From Arachidicoccus sp. (GTDB lineage Bacteria; Bacteroidota; Bacteroidia; Chitinophagales; Chitinophagaceae), in NCBI GenBank assembly GCA_028283605.1, contig JAPWKH010000032.1, positions 62,001 to 126,000 of the forward strand: a stretch of DNA of 64,000 bases, written 5' to 3'. The position numbers and the translations under genes were made by a program. How positions within the stretch are numbered: position 1 is the first letter of the stretch; the number at the start of each line of letters is the position of its first letter. The notes beneath the pieces were generated by a model that searched no databases, was not told where the DNA came from, and was given only the letters and a program-made list of their open reading frames with translations. Shown here one piece after another: positions 23,893 to 32,942 of this stretch.

Positions 23893-26802
23893 ATGAGGAA
23901 ATTTTTACTTTTTTCAATACTCTTATTTTGTGTTTTGCTAAGCAATGGCCAGCAAACATATTACTGGTCTGTTTCTTCCGGCAATTTTGATAATGCAAAC
24001 TCATGGACACCGTCACGCTCCTCACCCGCAGCCAATGATATATTGATATTTGACGGATCATTTGTTTCGAATGCAATTGTTACCGACTTTAATCCACGAG
24101 AAAGCATAGGTCAGTTATCAATACAAAGCAACTGTGCGGTAACTTTTTCCGGAGCTAGTAATGTGACCGGCGCAGGTACGGTTACTAGAGCCGGCAATAT
24201 AGTAACGGGCAGTGGAACTTCCTTTACTACCGATTTCGTGCCTGGTGATATTATCAATATAGGAGGAATACCGGACGAAGTTGCTTCTGTAATTTCTGCT
24301 ACAAGTTTAACCACTACCGGCACAGGAGATATTAGTGTAGGTACAACATACACAACAAATGCACGCCTCAATATTACAGGAGGTTCCACAGCATTGTATA
24401 TACAGGCAGGATGTTCATTACAACTCACGGCAACTTCCCCTATTGCAATTTATATCAGCAGTGGGACCGGAGTAATTTTAGGTAATTTAATTTTTTCAGG
24501 TGAGGCACACAGGTTGAATTCTGCTGATGCTAATGCAATTACTTTCAATTCAGGAAGTACTTTTACTCAATCTACAGGATTTACAGGTTACGCATTCACA
24601 AGTACAGGAGTAGCAAATGCTGTTACATTTACTTCAGGATCAACTTGTTTAGTAAATGCAGGATCCCCTCCATTTGGATTACTTAATCCGTCATCTAAAG
24701 TTGTTTTCAACAGTGGAAGTATCTACAAGCAAACTACAGGAACACCCGATTTTTCCGGTCGTATCTATTCAGATGTAGAGTTGGCAAACTCTTCAACTGA
24801 TACCGGCGCTTATGCAGTTTCTATTGATAATTTTACTATTTCCGGTAATTCTACCATAAATTGGAATATGACAAGTACCCCGGGACATGCCATTAAAGGA
24901 AATATTAACGTAGGTGAGAACTGTACATTTAATATAAACGGCGCAGGAACACTTAATTTAAACGGATCTTCTTTGCAAACTATATCCGGTAAAGGTACTA
25001 TAACAATTGGCTCAGGCGCTACTGTTATCAACGGAAACACAAATGGTATTAATATTGCGCCGGGCACATCTTTGAGCAGTATTGCCGGTACACTTAACCT
25101 TAATGGCCGACCTCTTACCTTAAAAAGCGATATAACAGGAACTGCTTCTGTCGGTAAAATTACGGGGTCTGTAACAAATGGCAATAAGGTAACTGTAGAA
25201 AATTATATAGCTGCTCGTCCCGTTAAAACATATGCTATGGTTGGCTTTAGTTCGTTTGCCTCTTCTATTTATAATAGTTGGCAGGAAGCCGGCGCGTCCA
25301 CTTCTAATTATGGTACACAAATATCAGGGACTTACACAGGCGATGGTTTTGATTTTACAGACACTGCACCTATGACAAGCATTTATAGTTATGATGATGC
25401 AGATTATCCGCCCGGCAGCAAATGGCAAGGTTTATTCTATACAAATAATACTTTTCCTATGCCCGACGGACAAGGTTATTTACTTTTGATAAGAGGCGAC
25501 AGAAGCGTGGGTTCCGATGATGGACCTTCGACAGCAACCACATTACGCTCAACCGGAACATTAGCAATAGGAACGATTGGCGGCATATACTTATCCGGAG
25601 GTACGAATATATTTAATTTAGTTGCCAATCCATATCCTTGCCCAATTAAATGGAGTACGCTTACAAAACAGAATCTTAATGGATCATTTACCGTGTTTGA
25701 TCCAAGCCTTCAAACGTTTGCAACTTCTAACGGAACTCTTGTTTCGCCGAGCGTAAGTCAGCAGACTGCTAATAAAATACAAACAGGTCAGGCGTTTCTT
25801 GTGCAAAATGATGCAAGTAATAATACACCTGATTTAGAAATGAATGAAACTGATAAAATAATTGGCAACACTAACGACATCACTTCCTCAACGCAAGAGT
25901 TAAATGTAAATTTTTATAGAGCGGACAATAGTTTCGCCGACGGCGCCGTTGCCGTTTTTGGGGACAATAATATTAATGCATTAAAATTTCCGAATTTGAA
26001 TGAAAGTATTTCTTTTCTTGAGAATGGACAAAATTATAGCATCGATGTAAAGAACATACCTACAGGCGGCGATACTTTAAACATTGATATGAAACAAATG
26101 AAATTAAATCAAACATATACAATTGCTATTGATGCTTCCAATTTTAATTCGGGAAATGCACAAATTGTAAAACTGATAGATAATGTAGCCGGTACACAAC
26201 AAGTATTAGACCTCACTACGCAGAACACATACAGCTTTACTACAACTGCTGCAGACGAATCCGGCAGACTGCAGATTGCATTTAGCAATAATATTGCCAC
26301 TCCGATTATCTTAAAAGATTTTTCAGGCAGTATTAATAATGATATTGCCACGCTAAATTGGCAAACGGAGACAGAAGAAAATTTTAACCGGTTTGAAATA
26401 GAGAAAAGCGCAGATGCAAAAGCTTATTCGCTTATTGCAAGCGTTACACCTAAAGGGAACAACAATAATTATAGTTATAATACTTCTCAGGCAGAAAAAA
26501 TCGCATTTTACAGATTAAAGATGATAGATAATGACAAAAATCTCAGTTATAGCAAAATAGTTCGCTTGTCTCAAAACAACAGCGAAATAATTATATATCC
26601 AAACCCGGCAACAAACGAAATACATATGAACGCGAATGAAGCTTCTCTATTTAGCATATACAATGCTTCCGGTGTTTTGGTTAAGACTGTGAAACTAAAC
26701 GAAGGTTTCAATACTATAAATATTCAATCTTTAAGCAAAGGAGCTTATTTCGGTAAATCAAACAAAGGAAATTATTTTATTATCAAATTTACGAAAGAAT
26801 AG
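23893..26802 (+). CDS. Large secreted surface protein with T9SS type A C-terminal sorting domain
   Basis: About 969 residues. ATG at 23893 chosen over the upstream TTG because it gives a clean signal peptide (MRKFLLFSILLFCVLLSNGQ). The N-terminal half is a repetitive beta-helix-like region rich in Gly, Ser, Thr and Asn (about 20-420); then a beta-sandwich region, a FNRFEIEKSADAKAYSLIA motif region, and a C-terminal T9SS sorting domain beginning IIIYPNPATNEI and ending YFIIKFTKE. Type IX cargo is moved across the outer membrane and anchored or released. The last 20 residues contain a small KGAYFGKSNKGNYF duplication. Likely adhesin or surface-layer component; exact role unknown. Confidence 0.88.
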   Translation: MRKFLLFSILLFCVLLSNGQQTYYWSVSSGNFDNANSWTPSRSSPAANDILIFDGSFVSNAIVTDFNPRESIGQLSIQSNCAVTFSGASNVTGAGTVTRAGNIVTGSGTSFTTDFVPGDIINIGGIPDEVASVISATSLTTTGTGDISVGTTYTTNARLNITGGSTALYIQAGCSLQLTATSPIAIYISSGTGVILGNLIFSGEAHRLNSADANAITFNSGSTFTQSTGFTGYAFTSTGVANAVTFTSGSTCLVNAGSPPFGLLNPSSKVVFNSGSIYKQTTGTPDFSGRIYSDVELANSSTDTGAYAVSIDNFTISGNSTINWNMTSTPGHAIKGNINVGENCTFNINGAGTLNLNGSSLQTISGKGTITIGSGATVINGNTNGINIAPGTSLSSIAGTLNLNGRPLTLKSDITGTASVGKITGSVTNGNKVTVENYIAARPVKTYAMVGFSSFASSIYNSWQEAGASTSNYGTQISGTYTGDGFDFTDTAPMTSIYSYDDADYPPGSKWQGLFYTNNTFPMPDGQGYLLLIRGDRSVGSDDGPSTATTLRSTGTLAIGTIGGIYLSGGTNIFNLVANPYPCPIKWSTLTKQNLNGSFTVFDPSLQTFATSNGTLVSPSVSQQTANKIQTGQAFLVQNDASNNTPDLEMNETDKIIGNTNDITSSTQELNVNFYRADNSFADGAVAVFGDNNINALKFPNLNESISFLENGQNYSIDVKNIPTGGDTLNIDMKQMKLNQTYTIAIDASNFNSGNAQIVKLIDNVAGTQQVLDLTTQNTYSFTTTAADESGRLQIAFSNNIATPIILKDFSGSINNDIATLNWQTETEENFNRFEIEKSADAKAYSLIASVTPKGNNNNYSYNTSQAEKIAFYRLKMIDNDKNLSYSKIVRLSQNNSEIIIYPNPATNEIHMNANEASLFSIYNASGVLVKTVKLNEGFNTINIQSLSKGAYFGKSNKGNYFIIKFTKE

Positions 26803-26930
26803 AGCGGCAAGCCTGTATAAAAATGCTTGTTGAAAGAATCTTTTCAATCATATTAGGCAGAAAAGGGTGCAGCAACTTTCAACGAAATCAAAAATCTGTT
26901 CCTATCTTTGAAAAAACATCATTAACAGAA

Positions 26931-28022
26931 ATGTCAAATAACAATAAAGCTCATATTTACATTTTATCAGGTGGTATCGGAAGCCGCTTTTGGCCAAAAA
27001 GCAGAAAACAATATCCTAAGCAATTCATTGACATTTTGGGTTTGGGAAAATCTCTTCTTCAGCTTACAGCAGAAAGATTCACAAAAATATTTGGCAATGA
27101 AAATATTTATTTCATTACACATAAAGATTATAAGCCGCTAATCCGACAACAAATAGCCGATATACCCGAAGCAAATATACTTTGCGAACCGGCGCGCAGA
27201 AATACAGCGCCTTGTATTGCTTATGCAGCTTTTAAGTTGTGTCAGCAAGACCCGGAAGGCATTATGATAATTGTTCCTTCGGATCATCTGATTCTAAAAG
27301 AAGAGGAATACATCAGCAAAATATCGGAAGCCATAGAATTTGTAAAAAATAACGAATCGCTCCTTACGCTGGGAATTAAACCTACGCGGCCGGATACAGG
27401 ATATGGTTATATTCATTATACACAATCCGCAGATGCGGACATTTATCCTGTGGTTTCATTTACGGAAAAGCCCGATAAAGATACTGCACAGAAATATGTA
27501 AATAGCGGCGAATACTTATGGAACGCCGGAATGTTTATCTGGAAAGCTAAAGATATTGTAGATGCTTTCCGGAATTATGAACCCGAGATATACAATATTT
27601 TTGAAAAAGGAAATGATGTATATAATACGGAAGATGAAGCCGCATATATAGATGCCGTTTACCAAAATAGCCCGGATATTTCTATAGATTATGCAATACT
27701 TGAAAAAGCCGGAAACGTATATACGCTGCCTGTTGATATAGGTTGGAGCGATTTGGGCACATGGAACTCACTACATGATATTTATGAAAGTAAAGATCAG
27801 GATAAAAATGCGCTTATTGCAAAACATATTTATATTACAGATTCAGAAAACTGTATGGTAAGCGCGCCTAAAAATAAATTAATGGTTATCAAAGGCCTTA
27901 AAGATTACATTGTAGTTGATGATGATGATGTACTGCTGATTTATCCTAAGAAAGAAGAACAGGAAATTAAATCCGTACTGAAAACGCTAAATGGCAAAAC
28001 AGAATTAGAACATTTTTTATAG
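26931..28022 (+). CDS. manC: Mannose-1-phosphate guanylyltransferase
   Basis: Makes GDP-mannose from GTP and mannose-1-phosphate. ATG at 26931 chosen because the next residues lead straight into the nucleotidyltransferase fold: IYILSGGIGSRFWPKSRKQY (GxGxRxWPxSR signature), then EPARRNTAPCIAYAA, VPSDHLI, FTEKPD, WNAGMFIWKA and DIGWSDLGTWNSL. Length about 363 residues is normal for the single-domain Bacteroidota enzyme without an isomerase half. Followed by an ABC exporter; the pair suggests surface polysaccharide or glycan supply, perhaps including sugars for the upstream glycosyltransferases (inference). Confidence 0.92.
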   Translation: MSNNNKAHIYILSGGIGSRFWPKSRKQYPKQFIDILGLGKSLLQLTAERFTKIFGNENIYFITHKDYKPLIRQQIADIPEANILCEPARRNTAPCIAYAAFKLCQQDPEGIMIIVPSDHLILKEEEYISKISEAIEFVKNNESLLTLGIKPTRPDTGYGYIHYTQSADADIYPVVSFTEKPDKDTAQKYVNSGEYLWNAGMFIWKAKDIVDAFRNYEPEIYNIFEKGNDVYNTEDEAAYIDAVYQNSPDISIDYAILEKAGNVYTLPVDIGWSDLGTWNSLHDIYESKDQDKNALIAKHIYITDSENCMVSAPKNKLMVIKGLKDYIVVDDDDVLLIYPKKEEQEIKSVLKTLNGKTELEHFL

Positions 28023-28072
28023 ATAAATAATTTTATAAAATTCGGATATAGGTAGAACTTTTCTGTAATTGT

Positions 28073-29875
28073 TTGTATGTGCAAAAATCAAAAAGATTCA
28101 TTAAAAAATACTTTCAGAATTTTATCTTTTTCTACAAAAGATTAGGGTATCGCATTTTTATACGCATTTTTCTGAGCTTGGGAGTTGGCCTCATGGATGG
28201 CTTCGGGTTGGCTATGTTTTTACCATTATTGCAAATGGTTGATAATTCCAATGCCGAGCAAGCTCAAAATATGGGCAGCTTATCTTTTTTAATTTCTGCC
28301 ATAAAAAAATTAGGCATCCCTTTACATCTTGCAAGTGTACTTATCATCATCTCCTTGTTTTTTATATTAAAGGGATTAGCCATGTATATAAATAACATTT
28401 ATGACGTGAATGTCAGAATGGGATTTATACGGCATATTCGTGAATCGTTTACAAACGATTTTGCTTTATTATCTTACAAATCGTTCTCTATGTCCGATTC
28501 GGGGAAAATACAGAATACACTTTCCGGAGAAGTTGAAAGAGTTTCACAAGCATACACCTATTACTTCAATGCATTTCAGCAATTTTCTTTAGTGCTTATG
28601 TATATGGTTTTTGCATTTTTTGTAAATGCGCAGTTTGCAACATTGATAACGATAGGCGGCATTCTTACCAATTCAATTTTTAAAGCCATTTATAAAAAAA
28701 CTAAAAAAGCTTCCGGAAAGCTTACACACGGAACCAATCAATATCAAGGTTTAATCATACAATATGTAGCCAACTTCAAATATTTAAAAGCAAGCGCATC
28801 CTTAAAAAAATACAATGAAAAATTATTGAATACAATCGATGATATTCAATATAATAATGAACGTATAGGCGCATTGAATGCCATTGTGCTTGCCGTAAGA
28901 GAGCCTTTGCTGATAATTGTTGTATGCGCTGTAATATTTTTACAAGTTACTTTTTTTGAAGGCACATTAGCAGCTATATTGATCAGCCTGTTATTTTTTT
29001 ACAGAGCGCTCAATGCTTTGATATTAATGCAAACTTATTACAACAGCTTTTTATCGGTTACAGGATCTTTGGACAATATGGAACAATTTGATAATGAATT
29101 AAAACAAAATGCTGAACATACAGGAAATACAAATATTGATACTTTTAAAAATAATATAGAATTAAAAAATGCAACTTTTTTTTACGGAAAGAAAAAAATA
29201 CTGGATAATATTAATCTGAATATTCGGAAAAATGAATCTGTTGCATTTGTAGGAGAAAGCGGAAGCGGCAAAACCACACTAATTAATTTATTGGTTGGAC
29301 TGATGCCTTTAGACGAGGGGCAATTTTATATTGACGGTATCACCAGAGATCAATTGAACATAGAATCGTATCAGCAACGTATAGGTTATATAACGCAGGA
29401 AGCCGTTGTATTTAACGATACGATTTTTAATAATATTACTTTCTGGGATAAACCTGCTCCCCAAAATATAGAAAGATTTTATAACGTACTTAAAAAAGCT
29501 GCGCTGCACGATTTTGTGCAGTTATTGCCAAAAAAAGAAAATGAATTGCTTGGCAATAACGGCGTCAATTTAAGCGGTGGCCAGCGTCAGCGAATTTCCA
29601 TAGCACGCGAGCTGTATAAAGATATTGATATCCTTGTATTGGACGAAGCCACATCATCTTTAGATTCCGAAACCGAAAAATCTATTCAGGATAATATAGA
29701 TTCTTTAAAAGGCGAATACACATTATTGATTGTTGCCCATAGATTATCCACTGTAAAATATGCGGACCGAATTTTCTTATTGGAAGATGGGAAAATAGAC
29801 AACTTCGGCTCGTATGCAGAACTTTACAACAAATCAGACAAGTTCAGGAAAATGGTAATGTTACAGGAAGTATAA
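28073..29875 (+). CDS. ABC exporter, fused membrane and ATPase domains (MsbA-like)
   Basis: About 600 residues: six membrane helices (about 30-320, first VGLMDGFGLAMFLPLLQM), then an ATPase with Walker A GESGSGKTTL, signature LSGGQRQRISIAR, Walker B DILVLDEATSSLD and switch VAHRLSTV. Similar to half-size exporters for lipids, glycans or peptides; no C39 domain. The start is uncertain: no in-frame ATG near the beginning, TTG at 28073 or GTG at 28079 are available. Lies 50 bp after the GDP-mannose gene, so transport of a glycolipid or polysaccharide unit is a fair guess. Confidence 0.85.
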   Translation: MYVQKSKRFIKKYFQNFIFFYKRLGYRIFIRIFLSLGVGLMDGFGLAMFLPLLQMVDNSNAEQAQNMGSLSFLISAIKKLGIPLHLASVLIIISLFFILKGLAMYINNIYDVNVRMGFIRHIRESFTNDFALLSYKSFSMSDSGKIQNTLSGEVERVSQAYTYYFNAFQQFSLVLMYMVFAFFVNAQFATLITIGGILTNSIFKAIYKKTKKASGKLTHGTNQYQGLIIQYVANFKYLKASASLKKYNEKLLNTIDDIQYNNERIGALNAIVLAVREPLLIIVVCAVIFLQVTFFEGTLAAILISLLFFYRALNALILMQTYYNSFLSVTGSLDNMEQFDNELKQNAEHTGNTNIDTFKNNIELKNATFFYGKKKILDNINLNIRKNESVAFVGESGSGKTTLINLLVGLMPLDEGQFYIDGITRDQLNIESYQQRIGYITQEAVVFNDTIFNNITFWDKPAPQNIERFYNVLKKAALHDFVQLLPKKENELLGNNGVNLSGGQRQRISIARELYKDIDILVLDEATSSLDSETEKSIQDNIDSLKGEYTLLIVAHRLSTVKYADRIFLLEDGKIDNFGSYAELYNKSDKFRKMVMLQEV

Positions 29876-30036
29876 TTTATTCTATTTTCGGTTTGTATTA
29901 TAGAAAAGAGTTTGAGAAATCTTCACTTCATCAAAACAAAAAAAACGCCTCATTTTCGGAAAGCTACAAAATTTAAAATTGGCTAAATAAATATTTCATT
30001 TTCTGAAATTAATTTTGAATAATTAAATTTGCATAA

Positions 30037-30333
30037 ATGGTAGTTGTTACCAAAACAAGATTGAACGAATTTAGCCGGTTACATTCAGCAGCAGCAGAGC
30101 CGTTGAATTATTGGTATAGCATAGTTTCAAAAGCGGATTAGGCAAACATTGCGGATGTAAAGAAAGATTTTAATAACGTGGATTATGTGGGCAACGACAG
30201 ATTTGTTTTTAATATAAAAGGCAATTCGTTTAGATTGGTTGCAATGATACATTTTGATAAACGTACAATTTACATTCGATTTATAGACACACACGCGGAA
30301 TATGACAAATTAAAGAACATTGATAAAGTTTAG
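30037..30333 (+). pseudogene. higB: HigB-type toxin with in-frame stop codon
   Basis: The 99-codon frame reads MVVVTKTRLNEFSRLHSAAA ... WYSIVSKAD, then TAG at 30139-30141, then ANIADVKKDFNNVDYVGNDR, FVFNIKGNSFRLVAMIHFDK and IYIRFIDTHAEYDKL. This is the HigB/RelE-like mRNA interferase of type II toxin-antitoxin modules; at the stop position relatives have Trp (ADW), so TGG changed to TAG. Not seen by simple ORF calling because of the stop. The antitoxin follows 3 bp after. The toxin is presumably dead while its antitoxin remains. Confidence 0.85.
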
Positions 30334-30336
30334 TTT

Positions 30337-30723
30337 ATGATAGATAAAATAAGAACCGATAAACAATATAAGCAAGTAATGGCAATGATTGAATCATACA
30401 TTGCCAAAGCCACAGATGGCGGCGGTTTCAGCAGTTTAAGCAAAAAAGAATCGGACGAACTTAATAAACTTTCTTTACTTGCCGAGAAATACGAAGACGA
30501 AGTATTGCAAATAATGCCATTGCCCGTAACGGTAGAAAATATCGTAAATGTAAAAATGCAGGAAATGCATATTACACAAGCCAAACTTGCCGAAATACTC
30601 AATATCGGTACTGCAAAACTTTCTCAAATACTCAACGGCAAGCGCAAACCCGATGTTCCTTTTCTGAAAGCGGTACATGAAAAACTAAATGTAGACGGTA
30701 ATTTATTATTGGAAAAAGTGTAA
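30337..30723 (+). CDS. higA: HigA-type antitoxin, XRE family
   Basis: 128 residues: an N-terminal helical arm and a C-terminal Cro/C1 helix-turn-helix (about 72-120: ITQAKLAEILNIGTAKLSQI then LNGKRKPDVPFLKAVHEKL). Starts 3 bp after the HigB frame, as in HigBA operons. It would neutralise HigB and repress its own promoter. Intact although its toxin partner has a stop codon. Confidence 0.88.
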   Translation: MIDKIRTDKQYKQVMAMIESYIAKATDGGGFSSLSKKESDELNKLSLLAEKYEDEVLQIMPLPVTVENIVNVKMQEMHITQAKLAEILNIGTAKLSQILNGKRKPDVPFLKAVHEKLNVDGNLLLEKV

Positions 30724-30816
30724 CCACAATAATAGTTCTACACAAATAATTCCTTTTTTCGGAAAGAGAGCTTTATTAGATTTGCTGTTTACCATTAAAA
30801 CTGTTTTCTCTATAAA

Positions 30817-30933
30817 ATGGATTTAAAGCTCGAAAATTTATCATACCAAAATGCCGCCATTCAATCGGTAATTCAAGTATTTGAATATGCAGAGAAAGGA
30901 GAAAATTATCAAATTTTTACTACCAATCAAAAC
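30817..30933 (+). pseudogene. Short remnant resembling the N-terminus of a type III restriction (Res) subunit
   Basis: MDLKLENLSYQNAAIQSVIQ then VFEYAEKGENYQIF is like the start of Res-type helicase-nucleases (LxYQxxAIxxVxxxFE). After about 40 codons it runs into the terminator and tRNA-like RNA of the opposite strand, where the apparent C-terminus VGVGVEPTRGN is only antisense T-arm sequence. Weak call. Confidence 0.3.
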
Positions 30934-30968
30934 AAAAAAACGCCTAAATTCCTAAAAACAAAGGCGTT
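30934..30968 (-). terminator. Rho-independent terminator for the minus-strand tRNA-like RNA
   Basis: On the minus strand AACGCCT ... AGGCGTT forms a 7-bp stem followed by seven U. It lies 12 nt beyond the tRNA-like 3' end, so it marks a real transcription unit on this strand. Confidence 0.75.
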
Positions 30969-30980
30969 AATTTTTAAAGC

Positions 30981-31145
30981 TGCTGTAGGGGTAGGAGTCG
31001 AACCTACACGAGGCAATTAGCAGCAATACAAAGTTTTAGTGGTCAATCCTGGTCGGCCTGACGGTCGGCTCTATACTGTGTTTATCCTGTTATCCTCACC
31101 CCCGAGACGAGAGGGCATGTCTGCCAAAAGTTTCATCACCCCACA
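30981..31145 (-). ncRNA. Structured RNA with tRNA-like ends, about 165 nt
   Basis: The 3' end has a perfect T-arm (GTAGG-TTCGACT-CCTAC) and the acceptor strand CCCTACA-GCA; the 5' end TGTGGGG at 31145-31139 pairs with it over 7 bp (one G-U). The next part, TGATGAAA ... TTGGCAGACATGCC, resembles a tRNA-Leu D-arm. Between lie about 80 extra nucleotides with GC-rich hairpins (CCTC/GAGG) and direct repeats GCCGACC and AGGATAA. Too long for a normal tRNA, too short for tmRNA and without a tag frame ending in Ala-Ala. Candidates: interrupted tRNA-Leu pseudogene, tRNA-derived regulatory RNA, or an unknown RNA class. No CCA-coded end. Confidence 0.5.
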
Positions 31146-31288
31146 ATTTTTAAGAACTTCATTATTACTAATGTTGCACAAAGATAAAACACCTGCCTGT
31201 TTATTACAAATATTTCAATACTTTTTTATAATATTTAGAAAATATCCAAATTGTTTAATTTATATTTGAATAATAATTAATAATAAGT

Positions 31289-31774
31289 ATGAATAACGTC
31301 AAAAAATTAAATTTAGACAATCTCGATTATCAGATCATTGATTATATGACTGAAAATTCCGAAATCTCTTATGCCGATTTGGGGAAAAAATTATTCGTAT
31401 CAGGCGGCACTATTCATGTACGTATAAAAAAATTGCAGGAGTTAGGTATTATTACGGGTTCAAAACTTACGGTAAACATCAAAGAATTAGGTTATGATGT
31501 TATTTCCTTTGTTGGCATTTATTTGCAAAAAAGCTCTATGTACGAAGATGTAGCCAAAGAATTAAAAAAAATTCCTCAGATTGTAAGGCTCAATTATACC
31601 ACAGGAACTTACAGCATGTTTGCCGAGATTGTTTGCAGGGATATTCAGCAACTCAAGCAAGTACTGCACGACAAATTGCAATATATAAAAGGAATCGAAC
31701 GCACCGAAACACTCATTTCCCTTGAAGAAAGTTTCAATCGCAACATACAAATAATGAACGATGCAATCGTGTAA
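31289..31774 (+). CDS. Lrp/AsnC-family transcriptional regulator
   Basis: 161 residues: N-terminal helix-turn-helix (about 10-55: LDNLDYQIIDYMTENSEISY then VSGGTIHVRIKKLQELGII) and a C-terminal RAM ligand/oligomer domain (about 70-150). Typical size. Family members respond to amino acids and act as octamers on local or global targets. It precedes a DUF2157 membrane protein by 35 bp, so the two may be co-transcribed. Confidence 0.9.
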   Translation: MNNVKKLNLDNLDYQIIDYMTENSEISYADLGKKLFVSGGTIHVRIKKLQELGIITGSKLTVNIKELGYDVISFVGIYLQKSSMYEDVAKELKKIPQIVRLNYTTGTYSMFAEIVCRDIQQLKQVLHDKLQYIKGIERTETLISLEESFNRNIQIMNDAIV

Positions 31775-31808
31775 TGAATAAAATTATTCAACGAAGAAAT
31801 TACTTGTT

Positions 31809-32846
31809 ATGCAAATCAATAAATCCCAAGCCGGATTTTTATCATCGGTGATTGCAGCTTGGAAAGAAGACAACATCATTTCCGAAGAGAAAGCTACTGA
31901 GCTTGAAAATAGTTTTTCGATAAGAGAATTTGACTGGAAAAATCTTGCAAAATACGCTTTCATATTTGCCATCATTTGCGGCATCATCGCTGTTGCATCC
32001 GTATTTGCCGACAGAAAACTCATCAATCTTTTCAATGTCATCATAGAAAAAATATTCAATGCATCCAATCTTATATTAGGTGTCCTCTGCGCTGTCATAT
32101 CATTTGTATTTTTTTATCTGGGACAAAAACAAAAACATGATCTGCCGGATAACTTCTTTACCAACGAAGGCTTTATTCTCATGGGTTCGGCATTTGCGGC
32201 ATTTGCATCCGCCAACTTTGCCAATCTTTCAGGCAAAGGAGATGCATACTATATTACTACTTTTTTAATAGCAACCATAGTTTATTGCATTATTTCATTT
32301 ATTATAAAAAGCCAGATTACATGGCTGCTTACGCTTATTGCACTTACATGCTGGATATGCGTTCAAACAGCATCTTTCAACAATTGGCAGCCGTATTTAT
32401 TAGGCATGAATTTCGTGTTGCGGTTTTGGCTGTTCAGCATTTTATTTTTAGCGGCAATCATTTTATCTCGAAACCAGAAAATCATTCGCGCGTTCTATTC
32501 ATTAAGTCTTTATTATGCGCTCAGTTTATTTTTTGCATCCTTGTGGGTATTATCAATCAGCGGCAATACAGATACTTGGGAGACCTGGAACAAAACGCCA
32601 CAAATACATTTTTGGATATGGGCTTTATTAGCCATTGTAATATCCGCAGCCGCAATATATTACGGCTATACAAAACGAAACTCACTCGTTCAAAACTTTG
32701 GCGTTACCTTTTTCCTGTTAAATATCTACACGCGCTACTTCGAATACTTCTGGAACGGAAGTTATAAATCGATATTCTTCATCATACTCGCGCTCTCCTT
32801 CTGGTTTATAGGAAGAAGTGCGGAAAAATTATGGAATAAAAAATAA
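31809..32846 (+). CDS. DUF2157-type integral membrane protein
   Basis: 345 residues with an N-terminal cytoplasmic segment typical of DUF2157 (KEDNIISEEKATELENSF) and about nine or ten hydrophobic helices (KYAFIFAIICGIIAVASVF, NLILGVLCAVISFVFFYL and others). Function in this family is not known. Ends 16 bp before a REP-like palindrome that starts the RHS island. Confidence 0.8.
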   Translation: MQINKSQAGFLSSVIAAWKEDNIISEEKATELENSFSIREFDWKNLAKYAFIFAIICGIIAVASVFADRKLINLFNVIIEKIFNASNLILGVLCAVISFVFFYLGQKQKHDLPDNFFTNEGFILMGSAFAAFASANFANLSGKGDAYYITTFLIATIVYCIISFIIKSQITWLLTLIALTCWICVQTASFNNWQPYLLGMNFVLRFWLFSILFLAAIILSRNQKIIRAFYSLSLYYALSLFFASLWVLSISGNTDTWETWNKTPQIHFWIWALLAIVISAAAIYYGYTKRNSLVQNFGVTFFLLNIYTRYFEYFWNGSYKSIFFIILALSFWFIGRSAEKLWNKK

Positions 32847-32861
32847 AGTTATGCAGTAAAA

Positions 32862-32890
32862 ACTCGCTATTCGACATTTGTAATGTCGAA
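32862..32890 (+). repeat. REP-like palindromic repeat, left copy
   Basis: ACTCGCTATTCGACATTTGT followed by AATGTCGAA; contains the palindrome TTCGACATT-TGT-AATGTCGAA. The reverse complement of 36061-36090 matches it at about 26 of 29 positions. The two copies bracket the RHS island. Confidence 0.75.
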
Positions 32891-32942
32891 TCTGTATCTG
32901 AAGATTTGTAATCCGTAAGTTGTTTCTTATCTGTTTTCCCGG

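Noticed and set aside
30817-31020. 67-codon ORF ending VGVGVEPTRGN
   Set aside because: The C-terminal part is antisense to a tRNA-like T-arm, a well-known false ORF signature; only the first about 40 codons may be a gene relic.
30981-31145. tmRNA or 6S RNA
   Set aside because: tmRNA should be about 350-400 nt with a tag frame ending Ala-Ala and 6S needs a long central bubble hairpin; neither is seen. A plain tRNA is excluded by length.
31039-31269. 76-codon ORF downstream of the tRNA-like RNA
   Set aside because: Overlaps the structured RNA and lacks any recognisable protein pattern.
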